Source of the DNA: CAIZGX01 sp964385405
GTDB lineage: Bacteria; Bacteroidota; Bacteroidia; Flavobacteriales_D; Sanyastnellaceae
DNA: 64,000 nt
Direction of reading: 5' to 3'
NCBI GenBank assembly: GCA_964385405.1
Contig: CAYLOT010000012.1
Coordinates: 13,202-77,201, forward strand
The notes beneath the pieces are model-generated. The model was not told the DNA's origin, searched no databases, and was given only the letters and a program-made list of their open reading frames with translations. Positions 33,444 through 41,512 of this stretch are shown here, piece after piece (the first letter of the stretch is position 1; every line of letters starts with the position of its first letter). The translations under genes were made by a program, and so were the position numbers.

Positions 33444-33929
33444 TTACTTCACTCGGTCCATCTTAACTCCAGGCTGAGAGGCATCTAGAGCTTGACCGGA
33501 CACCTCACCTTTTAACTTGATATAGTAGTCGCGGGGTATTCCGTTTGTAGCAACCTGAATAGTCTTCTCTATTTCTCCTGAGAAACCCGCACTGTTAAAC
33601 TCTACTGTAATTACGCCAGATTGGCCCGGTGCTATAGGCTCCTTGGGCCAATCTTTTAATGTTGTACAACCACAACTTGGTGTCACTTGTGCAATTTGCA
33701 GATCTGCCTTGCCCTTATTTGTGAAAGAGTAAACGTGTGTAACTTTCTCCCCAACGGCAACTCTTCCAAAATCAAACTCAACTTCGTCGAAAGAAATTTC
33801 AGGTAAATCACCTTGAACCTCTCCATTTTCAGCAGAGGGAAAATTCAATAAATCCGAGGTTACTTTTCGCTCATCGCTTTCGCATGAAGCGAAAATTATC
33901 ATCAATAAAAAAATGAAACTCCTATTCAT
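33444..33929 (-). CDS. DUF1573 lipoprotein
   Basis: A 161-residue lipoprotein (lipobox IIFASC, Cys16) with one immunoglobulin-like DUF1573 domain: FDFGRVAVGEKVTHVYSF, VTPSCGCTTLKDWPKEPIAPG and GVITVEFNSAGFSGE. DUF1573 proteins are common in Bacteroidota envelopes; their function is unsettled. The ATG at 33929 is chosen because it gives a clean signal peptide; the longer frame reads through the acidic tail of the overlapping upstream gene. It overlaps that gene by 8 bases and is the last gene of the rpe operon. Confidence 0.88.
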   Translation of the reverse strand: MNRSFIFLLMIIFASCESDERKVTSDLLNFPSAENGEVQGDLPEISFDEVEFDFGRVAVGEKVTHVYSFTNKGKADLQIAQVTPSCGCTTLKDWPKEPIAPGQSGVITVEFNSAGFSGEIEKTIQVATNGIPRDYYIKLKGEVSGQALDASQPGVKMDRVK

Positions 33930-34503
33930 TGTCATAGGAATAAGAACCATCGAACTCATCTTCATCAAAAATATTTTCATCTTCGCCAAATTCATCTTCG
34001 TCTTCTTCATCCATATCAAAATCCGAATTCCCCCCACCTACAATCTCTGTCTCAAACATATCTTGAAACTCTTTACTATCTTGCGAGGGAGCGTCGCCAA
34101 ATGCCAAGGCAACGCGCGGATAAATTGTGCTCGGCTTGTCTTTCTTCACCTCCATGAGCTCAATGTAAAAAATCCACATGCGCATGAAATCATACACATA
34201 TAAAATTTTATCACCGGGTTTCATTACCATATCTGACAACACAGTTGTAGACATAGAAAGCGAGTCATCATCTACACCGCCCATATCCATGAGTGAAATC
34301 TCTAATCCCTTGCTCCACTCATCGTCACTTAGGTAGAAGCTCGCCATTTCACCTTGTTCAAAATCGAAAGCATCGAGCACTGCCTTGTGTAGTTCATCGA
34401 AATTCGATCCGGTTTCAATCTCAATATCGCGAAAAACATCCTGTTCAGTATCCATGATTACACGGAACTTAAACAAATTAACACCACTATTTTTCTTAGC
34501 CAT
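33922..34503 (-). CDS. Plasmid pRiA4b ORF-3-like family protein with acidic tail
   Basis: A 193-residue cytosolic protein. Residues 8-135 fit the pRiA4b ORF-3-like family (KFRVIMDTEQDVFRDIEIE, FDELHKAVLDAFDF, GDKILYVYDFMRMWIFYIELME). Despite the name there is no sign of a plasmid or mobile element here. The final 45 residues are strongly Asp/Glu-rich. It starts within the end of rpe (8-base overlap) and overlaps the DUF1573 gene, so the three genes are tightly coupled. Function is unknown. Confidence 0.8.
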   Translation of the reverse strand: MAKKNSGVNLFKFRVIMDTEQDVFRDIEIETGSNFDELHKAVLDAFDFEQGEMASFYLSDDEWSKGLEISLMDMGGVDDDSLSMSTTVLSDMVMKPGDKILYVYDFMRMWIFYIELMEVKKDKPSTIYPRVALAFGDAPSQDSKEFQDMFETEIVGGGNSDFDMDEEDEDEFGEDENIFDEDEFDGSYSYDNE

Positions 34504-35167
34504 TGACAGACGTTTTTAATTCTTGAATAGTTGTTGTTGGATTAGAACTAGAGAAAACAAAGTTTCCCGCTACTAATGCGGTTGCTCCCGCGGCCTTCAG
34601 TTTTGGCGCGTTCGTGGCATTCACGCCGCCATCTACTTCAATAGCTGGCTTGTTCACTGTATTCGCTAACATTACCTTTAAGCGCTCCAATTTAGAATAG
34701 GTGTTCTCAATAAATTGTTGTCCTCCAAAGCCTGGATTCACTGACATGATTAAAATTAAATCAACATCTTCCAACACTTCTTCGATAGCACTTAGAGGCG
34801 TATGCGGATTCAATGCCACTCCAGCTTTCATACCTTCCGCCTTGATCGCCTGTATGGTTCTGTGCAGATGCGTGCATGCCTCTGCATGAACAGTTAAAAT
34901 ATCAGCTCCTACTGCTTTGAAATCTGCAATGTAGCGCTCCGGTTGAACTATCATCAAGTGAACATCCAAAGGTTTAGTGGCGTGCTTCTTTAATGCTTTG
35001 ATTACAGGCATTCCGAAAGAAATATTCGGAACAAATACACCGTCCATAACATCTACATGAAACCAATCCGCTGCAGAATTGTTAATCATCTCAATATCGC
35101 GCTGAAGATTTGCAAAATCGGCAGACAAAACAGATGGAGCAATAAGAACTTCGTTTACTTTTGACAT
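34496..35167 (-). CDS. rpe: Ribulose-phosphate 3-epimerase
   Basis: A 223-residue TIM-barrel epimerase that interconverts ribulose-5-phosphate and xylulose-5-phosphate in the pentose phosphate pathway. Visible are IAPSVLSADFANL, HVDVMDGVFVPN (metal His and Asp), LDVHLMIVQP, MSVNPGFGGQ and EVDGGVN. The ATG at 35167 is chosen over the ATG at 35182 because the -7 box TATCTTTG (35172-35179) lies between them, 4 bases before the former. The first gene of a three-gene operon. Confidence 0.95.
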   Translation of the reverse strand: MSKVNEVLIAPSVLSADFANLQRDIEMINNSAADWFHVDVMDGVFVPNISFGMPVIKALKKHATKPLDVHLMIVQPERYIADFKAVGADILTVHAEACTHLHRTIQAIKAEGMKAGVALNPHTPLSAIEEVLEDVDLILIMSVNPGFGGQQFIENTYSKLERLKVMLANTVNKPAIEVDGGVNATNAPKLKAAGATALVAGNFVFSSSNPTTTIQELKTSVNG

Positions 35168-35171
35168 GCGG

Positions 35172-35179
35172 CAAAGATA
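35172..35179 (-). promoter_or_regulatory. rpe -7 box (TATCTTTG) 4 bases before the ATG
   Basis: Exact TAnnTTTG match with spacer ccgc and then the ATG at 35167; it predicts a leaderless mRNA and rules out the ATG at 35182. Confidence 0.62.
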
Positions 35180-35212
35180 CATTTCGTTTCAATAGCCTAA
35201 ACTATTTTTTCA

Positions 35213-35788
35213 ATGCAAATCGTTGGTTTAACAGGAAATATTGGATCGGGTAAATCTACTGTTGGAAGAGCTTTTCAAGCGCTCGGAATTCCTGTATTTG
35301 ATTCCGACAACGAGGCGAAAAAAGCCTACCAAATAATTTCAATTCAAAACGCGGTCATCGCCATACTTGGAGTAGATTTAAATTTTTCAAGCCAATCATG
35401 GAAAACTCAAATTGCAGAGCACATTTTTTCAGACTCTACAAAAAGACTGAAATTAGAGAAGCTTATACATGGCCATGTGCAACATGCTTTTCAAATTTGG
35501 AAATCGAATCAATTGGCAAGCTACATTATCAGAGAATCTGCCCTTGCTAACTCGTTCGATACCGAGAATTGTGACTGGTTAATAGAAGTTCAAGCTGATC
35601 TCGAATTACGAAAAACGCGAGTTCTTTATAGAGGAGAAATTTCAGAACAAGATTTTCTAAAAAGAAATTCCATACAATCTAGGAATGAAAATTTTCCAGA
35701 CGACAAAAGACTCGTTATACAGAACAATGATCAAGAAATGATTTTGAAAACAATTTTAGATATCCACGAAAAATTAATGTTGCGTTAA
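35213..35788 (+). CDS. coaE: Dephospho-CoA kinase
   Basis: A 191-residue P-loop kinase: GLTGNIGSGKSTVGRAF at the start (Walker A), PVFDSDNEAKKAY (catalytic Asp), IRESALANS and LRKTRVLYRGEISEQDFLKR. CoaE phosphorylates the ribose of dephospho-CoA, the last step of CoA synthesis. It is divergent from rpe with 45 bp between them and overlaps the convergent lipoprotein gene by 4 bases. Length is normal for the family. Confidence 0.92.
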   Translation: MQIVGLTGNIGSGKSTVGRAFQALGIPVFDSDNEAKKAYQIISIQNAVIAILGVDLNFSSQSWKTQIAEHIFSDSTKRLKLEKLIHGHVQHAFQIWKSNQLASYIIRESALANSFDTENCDWLIEVQADLELRKTRVLYRGEISEQDFLKRNSIQSRNENFPDDKRLVIQNNDQEMILKTILDIHEKLMLR

Positions 35789-37137
35789 GGAGTTATCTCT
35801 ATAATTTTTGTTTCAACACCCTTCTTTACCAAATTCGAGAGCTCAATCATAAAGTTAGTACGCATCTGATTCAATTCGTTGCCAATTGGTTTCTGAGCGA
35901 ATAGTTTTTGAAGTTCATTGTACTTCGTGATGTCTACCCTATCTTCTCCTGTTCTTATTAACTCCCAATTCCATTCACCGGGATAGACCATCTTATAATC
36001 ACCATTGTATTCAGCCCAATCGATTTCGTTTACTTTATTCAATGGGTAAACAGAATTGAAAAGTGTTTCACCTGTCTCCGAATCAACCATGCTAATTCTG
36101 TATTTCATTTGCAAAGAAAACTTCTTGTTCCATTGACGATATTTCACTTTAGTATCGCCAATAGTTTTCCCCAAGTATCCTTTCTTGAATCCGTAGTCAT
36201 TCAATTTTTGATCTGCAGAATATTCAATTATCTCACCCAACAAGATGTACTGCGCACCTACAAGTTTCCCAGCCTGAATCAAGGTTTTTTCATCATAAAG
36301 ACCAGACATTCCTAACTTTTGTTCCTCAATAAGTTTTGAAGTATAATCTCGGTCCAACAAAACCAAAAAAGGATCTTTATCGTCTAACAAAGACTGAGTA
36401 ACGTGCGCACCCATTTCCTTTTCCACATCGTTACTTACATTTTCACGATCAACCGTAACATAAGCAACTGAGATTCTTCCCTGCTTAAGACATGATTCCA
36501 ACATTTGCTTCGAATCCTTAAAAGACGGGTCTATAGATTCTATTTTCTTCAACGCTTTGTACGCGTCACGAAGTCGCCCTTCATTTAGAGATTTTGTTGC
36601 GAGATAATAATTCGGATATAACACGCACAAACTCTCGAGATAATCAACATTTGGAAAGTCTTCGAAAAAGGTTCGAATAATATTGAGCTTTACACGTGCG
36701 TCATCATACTTAAACGCAAGTACATCTGATTCAGCCTGTTTGTACAGCAACTCGCAGTAATTACGTTTCGACTGAAGAATAAATTCCTTTAGCCCATATG
36801 GTTCTTTAACATCCAAAGACTTATTCTTTTCAATGAATACGATCAGATCTGAGTACAATTGCTCCGCTTCGCAAAGTTTGTCTTGCATGCATAGCAAACG
36901 TATTGGACCATCATAGTTTTCTCTAACAATGGCTTCCACAACACGTTTTTTTCCGATAAGCGCTTCTTTGGTCTCTTTTCGAACGAGCAACTCCGAGTAT
37001 AAACTCAATGCCTTCGTATACATGTGAGCCTCTTCGTATTCCTTAGCATCCTGAAGCTGCGACTTATAGGTTGAACAACCAACGATTAACATGCCCATCA
37101 CTAAACACAAAGCCCAGGCAAAACAAATATGTCGCAT
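35785..37137 (-). CDS. TPR-like plus CsgG-family lipoprotein
   Basis: A 450-residue lipoprotein (lipobox LIVGCS, Cys21 from the ATG at 37137). The first 230 residues are TPR-like helices (YTKALSLYSELLV, AYKALKKIESIDPSFKDS). Residues about 225-450 match the CsgG fold: VAYVTVDRENVS, FLVLLDRDYTSKLIEEQKLGMSGLYDE and GKLVGAQYILLGEIIEY. CsgG-type proteins sit at the outer membrane and can form export channels or regulate envelope enzymes; a channel cannot be judged here. The -7 box TAACTTTG (37155-37162) supports this start over the ATG at 37191. No curli genes are nearby. Confidence 0.75.
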   Translation of the reverse strand: MRHICFAWALCLVMGMLIVGCSTYKSQLQDAKEYEEAHMYTKALSLYSELLVRKETKEALIGKKRVVEAIVRENYDGPIRLLCMQDKLCEAEQLYSDLIVFIEKNKSLDVKEPYGLKEFILQSKRNYCELLYKQAESDVLAFKYDDARVKLNIIRTFFEDFPNVDYLESLCVLYPNYYLATKSLNEGRLRDAYKALKKIESIDPSFKDSKQMLESCLKQGRISVAYVTVDRENVSNDVEKEMGAHVTQSLLDDKDPFLVLLDRDYTSKLIEEQKLGMSGLYDEKTLIQAGKLVGAQYILLGEIIEYSADQKLNDYGFKKGYLGKTIGDTKVKYRQWNKKFSLQMKYRISMVDSETGETLFNSVYPLNKVNEIDWAEYNGDYKMVYPGEWNWELIRTGEDRVDITKYNELQKLFAQKPIGNELNQMRTNFMIELSNLVKKGVETKIIEITP

Positions 37138-37154
37138 ATCTCTTCCCACGAAGA

Positions 37155-37162
37155 CAAAGTTA
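37155..37162 (-). promoter_or_regulatory. -7 box (TAACTTTG) of the CsgG-like lipoprotein gene
   Basis: Exact TAnnTTTG match, 17 bases before the ATG at 37137. Confidence 0.55.
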
Positions 37163-37280
37163 AGACCACTCAGCAATTTCACAACACGCAATTAACAACC
37201 CGTTTTTGAAAACCATTCAAATTCCTTGTGAAAAGAGTCAAAGAAAACATTCTTTTTGAGAAAACCTTAATCAAAACTCT

Positions 37281-37355
37281 ATGGATATTCGTACTAAAAA
37301 ATGGGTTCTTCTAACTCTCTCCATTGTTAGCGTTTACCTATTTGTCTTTAATTGA
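37281..37355 (+). CDS. Candidate 24-residue membrane peptide 1
   Basis: A 25-codon ORF reading MDIRTKKWVLLTLSIVSVYL then FVFN: a positively charged start followed by one hydrophobic helix. Its TGA shares a base with the next ATG (TGATG). It lies in a 280-bp gap that otherwise has no gene. It is too short for similarity-based recognition; the support is the layout with the following ORF. Confidence 0.45.
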   Translation: MDIRTKKWVLLTLSIVSVYLFVFN

Positions 37356-37468
37356 TGATTTCAAAGTTCAGAGAATTCTACAAAGCATACTTTCCCTGGT
37401 TTGTAGACATCTGGTATTATTTGGTGATAATTATTGTTTTTATTGTCTGCGGCATGATTTGGTTGTAA
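37355..37468 (+). CDS. Candidate 37-residue membrane peptide 2
   Basis: A 38-codon ORF starting in the stop codon of the previous one. The N-terminal half is charged and aromatic (MISKFREFYKAYFPWFVDIW) and the second half is a single transmembrane helix (YYLVIIIVFIVCGMIWL). It ends 12 bp before the 2H-like gene, so the three may be one operon. No family is recognised; the size and layout are similar to small subunits that stabilise membrane complexes, but that is only a guess. Confidence 0.5.
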   Translation: MISKFREFYKAYFPWFVDIWYYLVIIIVFIVCGMIWL

Positions 37469-37480
37469 ATTTGGACTTCC

Positions 37481-38077
37481 ATGTCTGTTCGTAACTTCTT
37501 CTTTATAGCAATTAAGCCAACTCTTCATGAAGAGTTGAAAACTCGTGCTATGCAGGCAAACCTGTTTACAACAACTCATTTAGACTCACTTGTCAACCCT
37601 GTTTTTCTGCCATTGTCTTTTCAGTTTATCACCGATGAAGATGGTATTTTCGAATTGGGTAATGCAATGCAAAAAGCATTGTATGACGTACCTAGCTTTG
37701 GTCTAGTTTTAAATAAAATAGTTTTCAATTCTGTTTTCAAACAAATAGCCATCCAACCAGAACACAGCCTTCAACTCGAGGAAATTCAGAACAAAATTGT
37801 AAATGTGCTTTTAGATTGGAACAACTTTTCAAACTCGCCTTTAACTTTTGATTTTCCAAAACATGAAGTTGCGTTAGCTCGAAGCAATTGGAGTTTCTCT
37901 GAATTCGAAAAGGTAAAATCTCAAGCACTGAAACTTCCTTTGCGTCAAATTTGGACCATTGAAACGGTATCAATGATGGAGTGGACTTACAATGGTTGGA
38001 ATGAAAAATTCTTCTTCCCTCTCGAAGATCAAAGATTACTTCGTAATCAATCCAATACTATCTTGCATGACAAATAA
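37481..38077 (+). CDS. 2H-phosphoesterase-like (2'-5' RNA ligase-like) protein lacking both HxT motifs
   Basis: A 198-residue cytosolic protein whose pattern of strands and helices resembles Bacteroidota 2'-5' RNA ligase-like proteins: NFFFIAIKPTLHEELK at the start, and FPKHEVALARSNWSFSEFEK where the second motif is expected. The two catalytic HxT/S motifs are not intact; the equivalent sites read FLP and EVA. If the family call is right it is not a phosphoesterase; it may equally be an unrelated fold. It follows the two tiny membrane ORFs and precedes an MFS gene by 11 bp. Confidence 0.4.
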   Translation: MSVRNFFFIAIKPTLHEELKTRAMQANLFTTTHLDSLVNPVFLPLSFQFITDEDGIFELGNAMQKALYDVPSFGLVLNKIVFNSVFKQIAIQPEHSLQLEEIQNKIVNVLLDWNNFSNSPLTFDFPKHEVALARSNWSFSEFEKVKSQALKLPLRQIWTIETVSMMEWTYNGWNEKFFFPLEDQRLLRNQSNTILHDK

Positions 38078-38088
38078 GTCTTGCAGTT

Positions 38089-39333
38089 ATGCCAAAGTCA
38101 TTCGATAAAAAATTAGGCCTTACCATTTTAGTAGCCTCGTTAGGCTACTTCGTAGACATTTACGATTTGCAGCTTTTCAACATCGTAAGCAAAGAAAGTC
38201 TACGTGGAATTGGTATTACCGACGAAAATCAAATCAAAACACTCGACTATAGTCTATTCCTATGGCAAATGTCTGGAATCATCTTAGGCGGACTATTATG
38301 GGGAATCTTAGGCGATAAAAAAGGAAGAAAAAAAATACTTTTCGGTTCTATTCTTATTTATTCATTGGCCAACATCGCGAATGCGTTTGTTACCAATGTT
38401 GAAGCCTATTCAATCATTCGATTTATAACAGGAATTGGCCTTGCTGGGGAGTTAGGCGCTGCGGTTACTCTGATTAATGAATCTATGTCGAAAGAGAAAA
38501 GAGGTATAGGAACAATGATTATTGTAACCATGGGGGCTCTTGGCGCTGTTGCTGCTGTGGGCATTCATAAAATTCATTTCACCGCTTTCGGACTCGAATC
38601 ATGGCAAATGTCTTACATCATCGGTGGCTGTCTTGGACTCGTTCTTTTATTTATGCGTTTCCAAACTTTTGAAAGTGAGATGTTCGACGAAGTGGAAAAA
38701 CAAAAAGTTCAGCGCGGAAATTTCTTCATGCTTTTCAAAACAAGAGAGAGGGCTCTGCGGTATTTATCGTGTATCGCAATAGGTTTGCCTGTGTGGTTTT
38801 GCGTTGGACTACTCATCAAGTTCTCTGAAAAATTTGCAACTGTACTCGAGGTAGATGGAACTATAGACCCTACCACTTGCATCATATTTTGCTACTTAGG
38901 CCTTTCTGGAGGTGATCTTATTTCAGGATTTATAAGTCAATTCTTAAAAAGCCGAAAGAAGATTATTTTCTTTTACCTCGGAACAACAATTATTATCAGC
39001 TTGTATTTCTTACTGGTTCATCATCATTCCGTAACCACGTTCTATACGCTCTCTGCACTCCTTGGCGCCACTACCGGATACTGGGTGCTCTTCGTGTCAA
39101 ATGCTGCTGAACAATTTGGAACGAACATTCGTTCCACTGTGGCCTCTACCGTTCCTAATTTCGTGCGCGGATCAACGGTTCCAATTGTACTTTCTTTCAA
39201 AGCAATTGAACCCAATTTTGGTGTCATCAACAGCGCACTAATTATTGGAGGTATAACCATTGGTATTGCCGCCATTGCCTTAGCGTACTTGCCCGAGACC
39301 TTCGGTAAAAATCTTAACTTCATCGAAGAATAA
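38089..39333 (+). CDS. MFS transporter (sugar-porter-like)
   Basis: A 414-residue protein with about twelve transmembrane helices and MFS signatures: the loop 2-3 motif GDKKGRKK, FITGIGLAGELGAAVTLINE, and the end GKNLNFIEE with a preceding LPETFG typical of the sugar/metabolite porter branch. The residue YDLQLFN in helix 1 fits that branch. The substrate cannot be predicted. The prolyl oligopeptidase gene starts 1 bp after its stop codon, so the two are probably co-transcribed; a peptide or organic-acid substrate would be a guess. Confidence 0.88.
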   Translation: MPKSFDKKLGLTILVASLGYFVDIYDLQLFNIVSKESLRGIGITDENQIKTLDYSLFLWQMSGIILGGLLWGILGDKKGRKKILFGSILIYSLANIANAFVTNVEAYSIIRFITGIGLAGELGAAVTLINESMSKEKRGIGTMIIVTMGALGAVAAVGIHKIHFTAFGLESWQMSYIIGGCLGLVLLFMRFQTFESEMFDEVEKQKVQRGNFFMLFKTRERALRYLSCIAIGLPVWFCVGLLIKFSEKFATVLEVDGTIDPTTCIIFCYLGLSGGDLISGFISQFLKSRKKIIFFYLGTTIIISLYFLLVHHHSVTTFYTLSALLGATTGYWVLFVSNAAEQFGTNIRSTVASTVPNFVRGSTVPIVLSFKAIEPNFGVINSALIIGGITIGIAAIALAYLPETFGKNLNFIEE

Positions 39334-39334
39334 T

Positions 39335-41467
39335 ATGAAAAAAATTATTGCCCTCGCTTGCCTCACTTCTATCGTGGCTTGCAAACAAGAATCCTCCGTC
39401 ATGCAAATTCATCAACCCCAAAATAAAAACATTCAAGACACCACGTTTAATTTTTTCGGTTCAAAGATTTACGATCCTTTTTATGGATTAGAAGACGACG
39501 GTAGCGAGAGAACCAAGCAATGGGTAAAAGAAGAACAAGCGCTTACAGAAAATTATTTGAAGTCTGAGCCTATGCGCAATGAAATTCGCGAGCGTTATAC
39601 TTCCATATTCAATTTTGAAAAAGTAAGTGCTCCCGAAAAGCACGGTGATTATTATTTTTTCTGGAAGAACACCGGGCTTCAACCGCAAGCCGTGTGCTAT
39701 GTTAAAAAAGGAATGCGGGGTGCTGAACATGTTTTCATTGACCCGAATGAATTAGATAAAAACGGATTAACAACTTATAACCTTTTAGATTCAAACGACG
39801 ATCACACCTTAATGGCTGTAGCCGTTAGCAAAGCAGGAAGCGATTGGAGCAACATACATGTTTTCAATATTGAAACCGGACAAGAAGTAGAAGCACCTAT
39901 TGAATGGGTGAAATTTAGCGGAGCTTCCTGGTTTGGAAATGGGTTCTTCTACAGCCGTTACCCTGCGCCTGCTGAAGGAGAAGTTCTCAGCGGTAACAAC
40001 ATGAATCATGCAGTGTATTATCACATTCTTGGAACTAATCAAGATTCAGACAAATTGGTTTATGAAGACAAAAAAAATCCAACATACTACAACAATGCGA
40101 GCTTGAGTGAAGACAAACGCTACCTCTTCATTACTTCTGCCCCTGGAACTGATGGTTATGCGGTTTACTACAAAGACATTGCAAACGGCGGAATGAATTT
40201 CATTCCACTCTTCACAGACTTAAGTCATCACAGTTCAGTAGTGGAAGTAGCTATAGACGGTGAACTCATTGTTCATACAGATGTTGATGCTCCAAACTAT
40301 AGATTGGTTAAAGTAAATCCAGCAAATCCAGATCCTAAAAATTGGAAAACACTCATTCCTGAAGATAAGCGCTTGTTGGAAGGCGTTTCCACCTGCGGTG
40401 GAAAATTATTCCTTCATTACCTCAACATGGCCAATACCGAAATTGAAGTCTGCGACTATGAAGGAAAGAACATCAAGAAAATAACGCTTCCCGATGGAAC
40501 CGGCACTGCAAGCGGATTTTCGGGTAAGCGTCAAGACAAAATTTGTTACTTCACCTTCACCTCGTTTACCTATCCAGGTGTAATCTATTCTTTCAATGTT
40601 AAAGATCTTACCTACGATGAATATCACAGACCTTCGATAGATTTCAACATGAAAGACTACGAAAGCAAACAAGTGCTCGTAACGTCGAAAGACGGAACAC
40701 AAGTCCCACTTTTCGTCGTTCACAAAAAAGGACTTGTGTTAGATGGAAATAACCCCACTCTGCTTTACGGATACGGTGGATTCAACATTTCATTAACGCC
40801 TTCATTCTCTTCTTCACGCTTAATACTGCTCGAACAAGGCGGCGTATTCGCCATGGCCAATCTCCGCGGTGGCGGAGAGTTTGGAGAGAACTGGCACAAA
40901 GGCGGAATGCTATACAACAAGCAAAACGTCTTCGACGATTTCTTGGCTTGCGCAGATTACCTCATCGAAAACAAATACACTTCAACACAAAAATTAGGAA
41001 TTGAAGGCGGCTCCAATGGCGGACTTCTCGTTGGGGCATGCATGACGCAACATCCGGAAAAATTCGCTGTTGCCTTTCCTGCTGTTGGTGTTTTAGATAT
41101 GCTTCGCTACCACCACTTCACCGTAGGAAAAGGATGGATTCCTGAATACGGAAGCGCCGATGAATCAGAACAAATGTTCAGCTACCTCAAAGGATATTCG
41201 CCTTATCACAACTTGAAACCCAACACGAATTATCCTGCTACAATGGTTATGACCGCAGACCACGACGATCGCGTTGTGCCTGCACACAGCTTCAAATTCG
41301 CAGCTATGCTTCAAGAGTGTTCAACGAACGAAAGACCTGCGCTTATTCGAATTGAAACGAGCGCTGGGCACGGTGCCGGAAAAAGCACTGAACAAATCAT
41401 TGCTGAGCAAACAGATAAATGGACGTTTTTCTTCAAAAACACCGGTCATAAATATTCATTGAAATAA
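39335..41467 (+). CDS. Prolyl oligopeptidase (S9A) lipoprotein
   Basis: A 710-residue enzyme with a lipobox (SIVACK, Cys16), an N-terminal PD/YDPFYGLED segment, a seven-bladed propeller (about 75-440) and a C-terminal hydrolase domain. The catalytic Ser560 is in GGSNGG, the Asp is in DHDDRVVP and the His in AGHGAGKS; FAMANLRGGGEFGENWHKGG is the S9A hallmark. It cuts short peptides after proline, here in the periplasm or on the membrane. It shows that intact S9 enzymes exist alongside the inactive-looking one at 6.3 kb. Confidence 0.95.
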   Translation: MKKIIALACLTSIVACKQESSVMQIHQPQNKNIQDTTFNFFGSKIYDPFYGLEDDGSERTKQWVKEEQALTENYLKSEPMRNEIRERYTSIFNFEKVSAPEKHGDYYFFWKNTGLQPQAVCYVKKGMRGAEHVFIDPNELDKNGLTTYNLLDSNDDHTLMAVAVSKAGSDWSNIHVFNIETGQEVEAPIEWVKFSGASWFGNGFFYSRYPAPAEGEVLSGNNMNHAVYYHILGTNQDSDKLVYEDKKNPTYYNNASLSEDKRYLFITSAPGTDGYAVYYKDIANGGMNFIPLFTDLSHHSSVVEVAIDGELIVHTDVDAPNYRLVKVNPANPDPKNWKTLIPEDKRLLEGVSTCGGKLFLHYLNMANTEIEVCDYEGKNIKKITLPDGTGTASGFSGKRQDKICYFTFTSFTYPGVIYSFNVKDLTYDEYHRPSIDFNMKDYESKQVLVTSKDGTQVPLFVVHKKGLVLDGNNPTLLYGYGGFNISLTPSFSSSRLILLEQGGVFAMANLRGGGEFGENWHKGGMLYNKQNVFDDFLACADYLIENKYTSTQKLGIEGGSNGGLLVGACMTQHPEKFAVAFPAVGVLDMLRYHHFTVGKGWIPEYGSADESEQMFSYLKGYSPYHNLKPNTNYPATMVMTADHDDRVVPAHSFKFAAMLQECSTNERPALIRIETSAGHGAGKSTEQIIAEQTDKWTFFFKNTGHKYSLK

Positions 41468-41484
41468 CACCACCGAAATAAGAC

Positions 41485-41492
41485 TATCTTTG
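41485..41492 (+). promoter_or_regulatory. -7 box (TATCTTTG) of the ABC-F gene
   Basis: Exact TAnnTTTG match 20 bases before the GTG at 41513, with ATTG at 41458-41461 as a possible -33 element. Confidence 0.55.
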
Positions 41493-41512
41493 CACCGCAA
41501 AAATTATTCGCC

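Noticed and set aside
33930..34037. Extended N-terminus of the DUF1573 lipoprotein
   Set aside because: The extra codons are the acidic tail of the overlapping gene read in another frame, and the ATG at 33929 gives a clean lipoprotein signal.
33922..34503. Mobile-element remnant suggested by the pRiA4b/IS passenger family name
   Set aside because: No transposase, inverted repeats or target duplication are visible, and the gene overlaps rpe and the DUF1573 gene in a compact operon.
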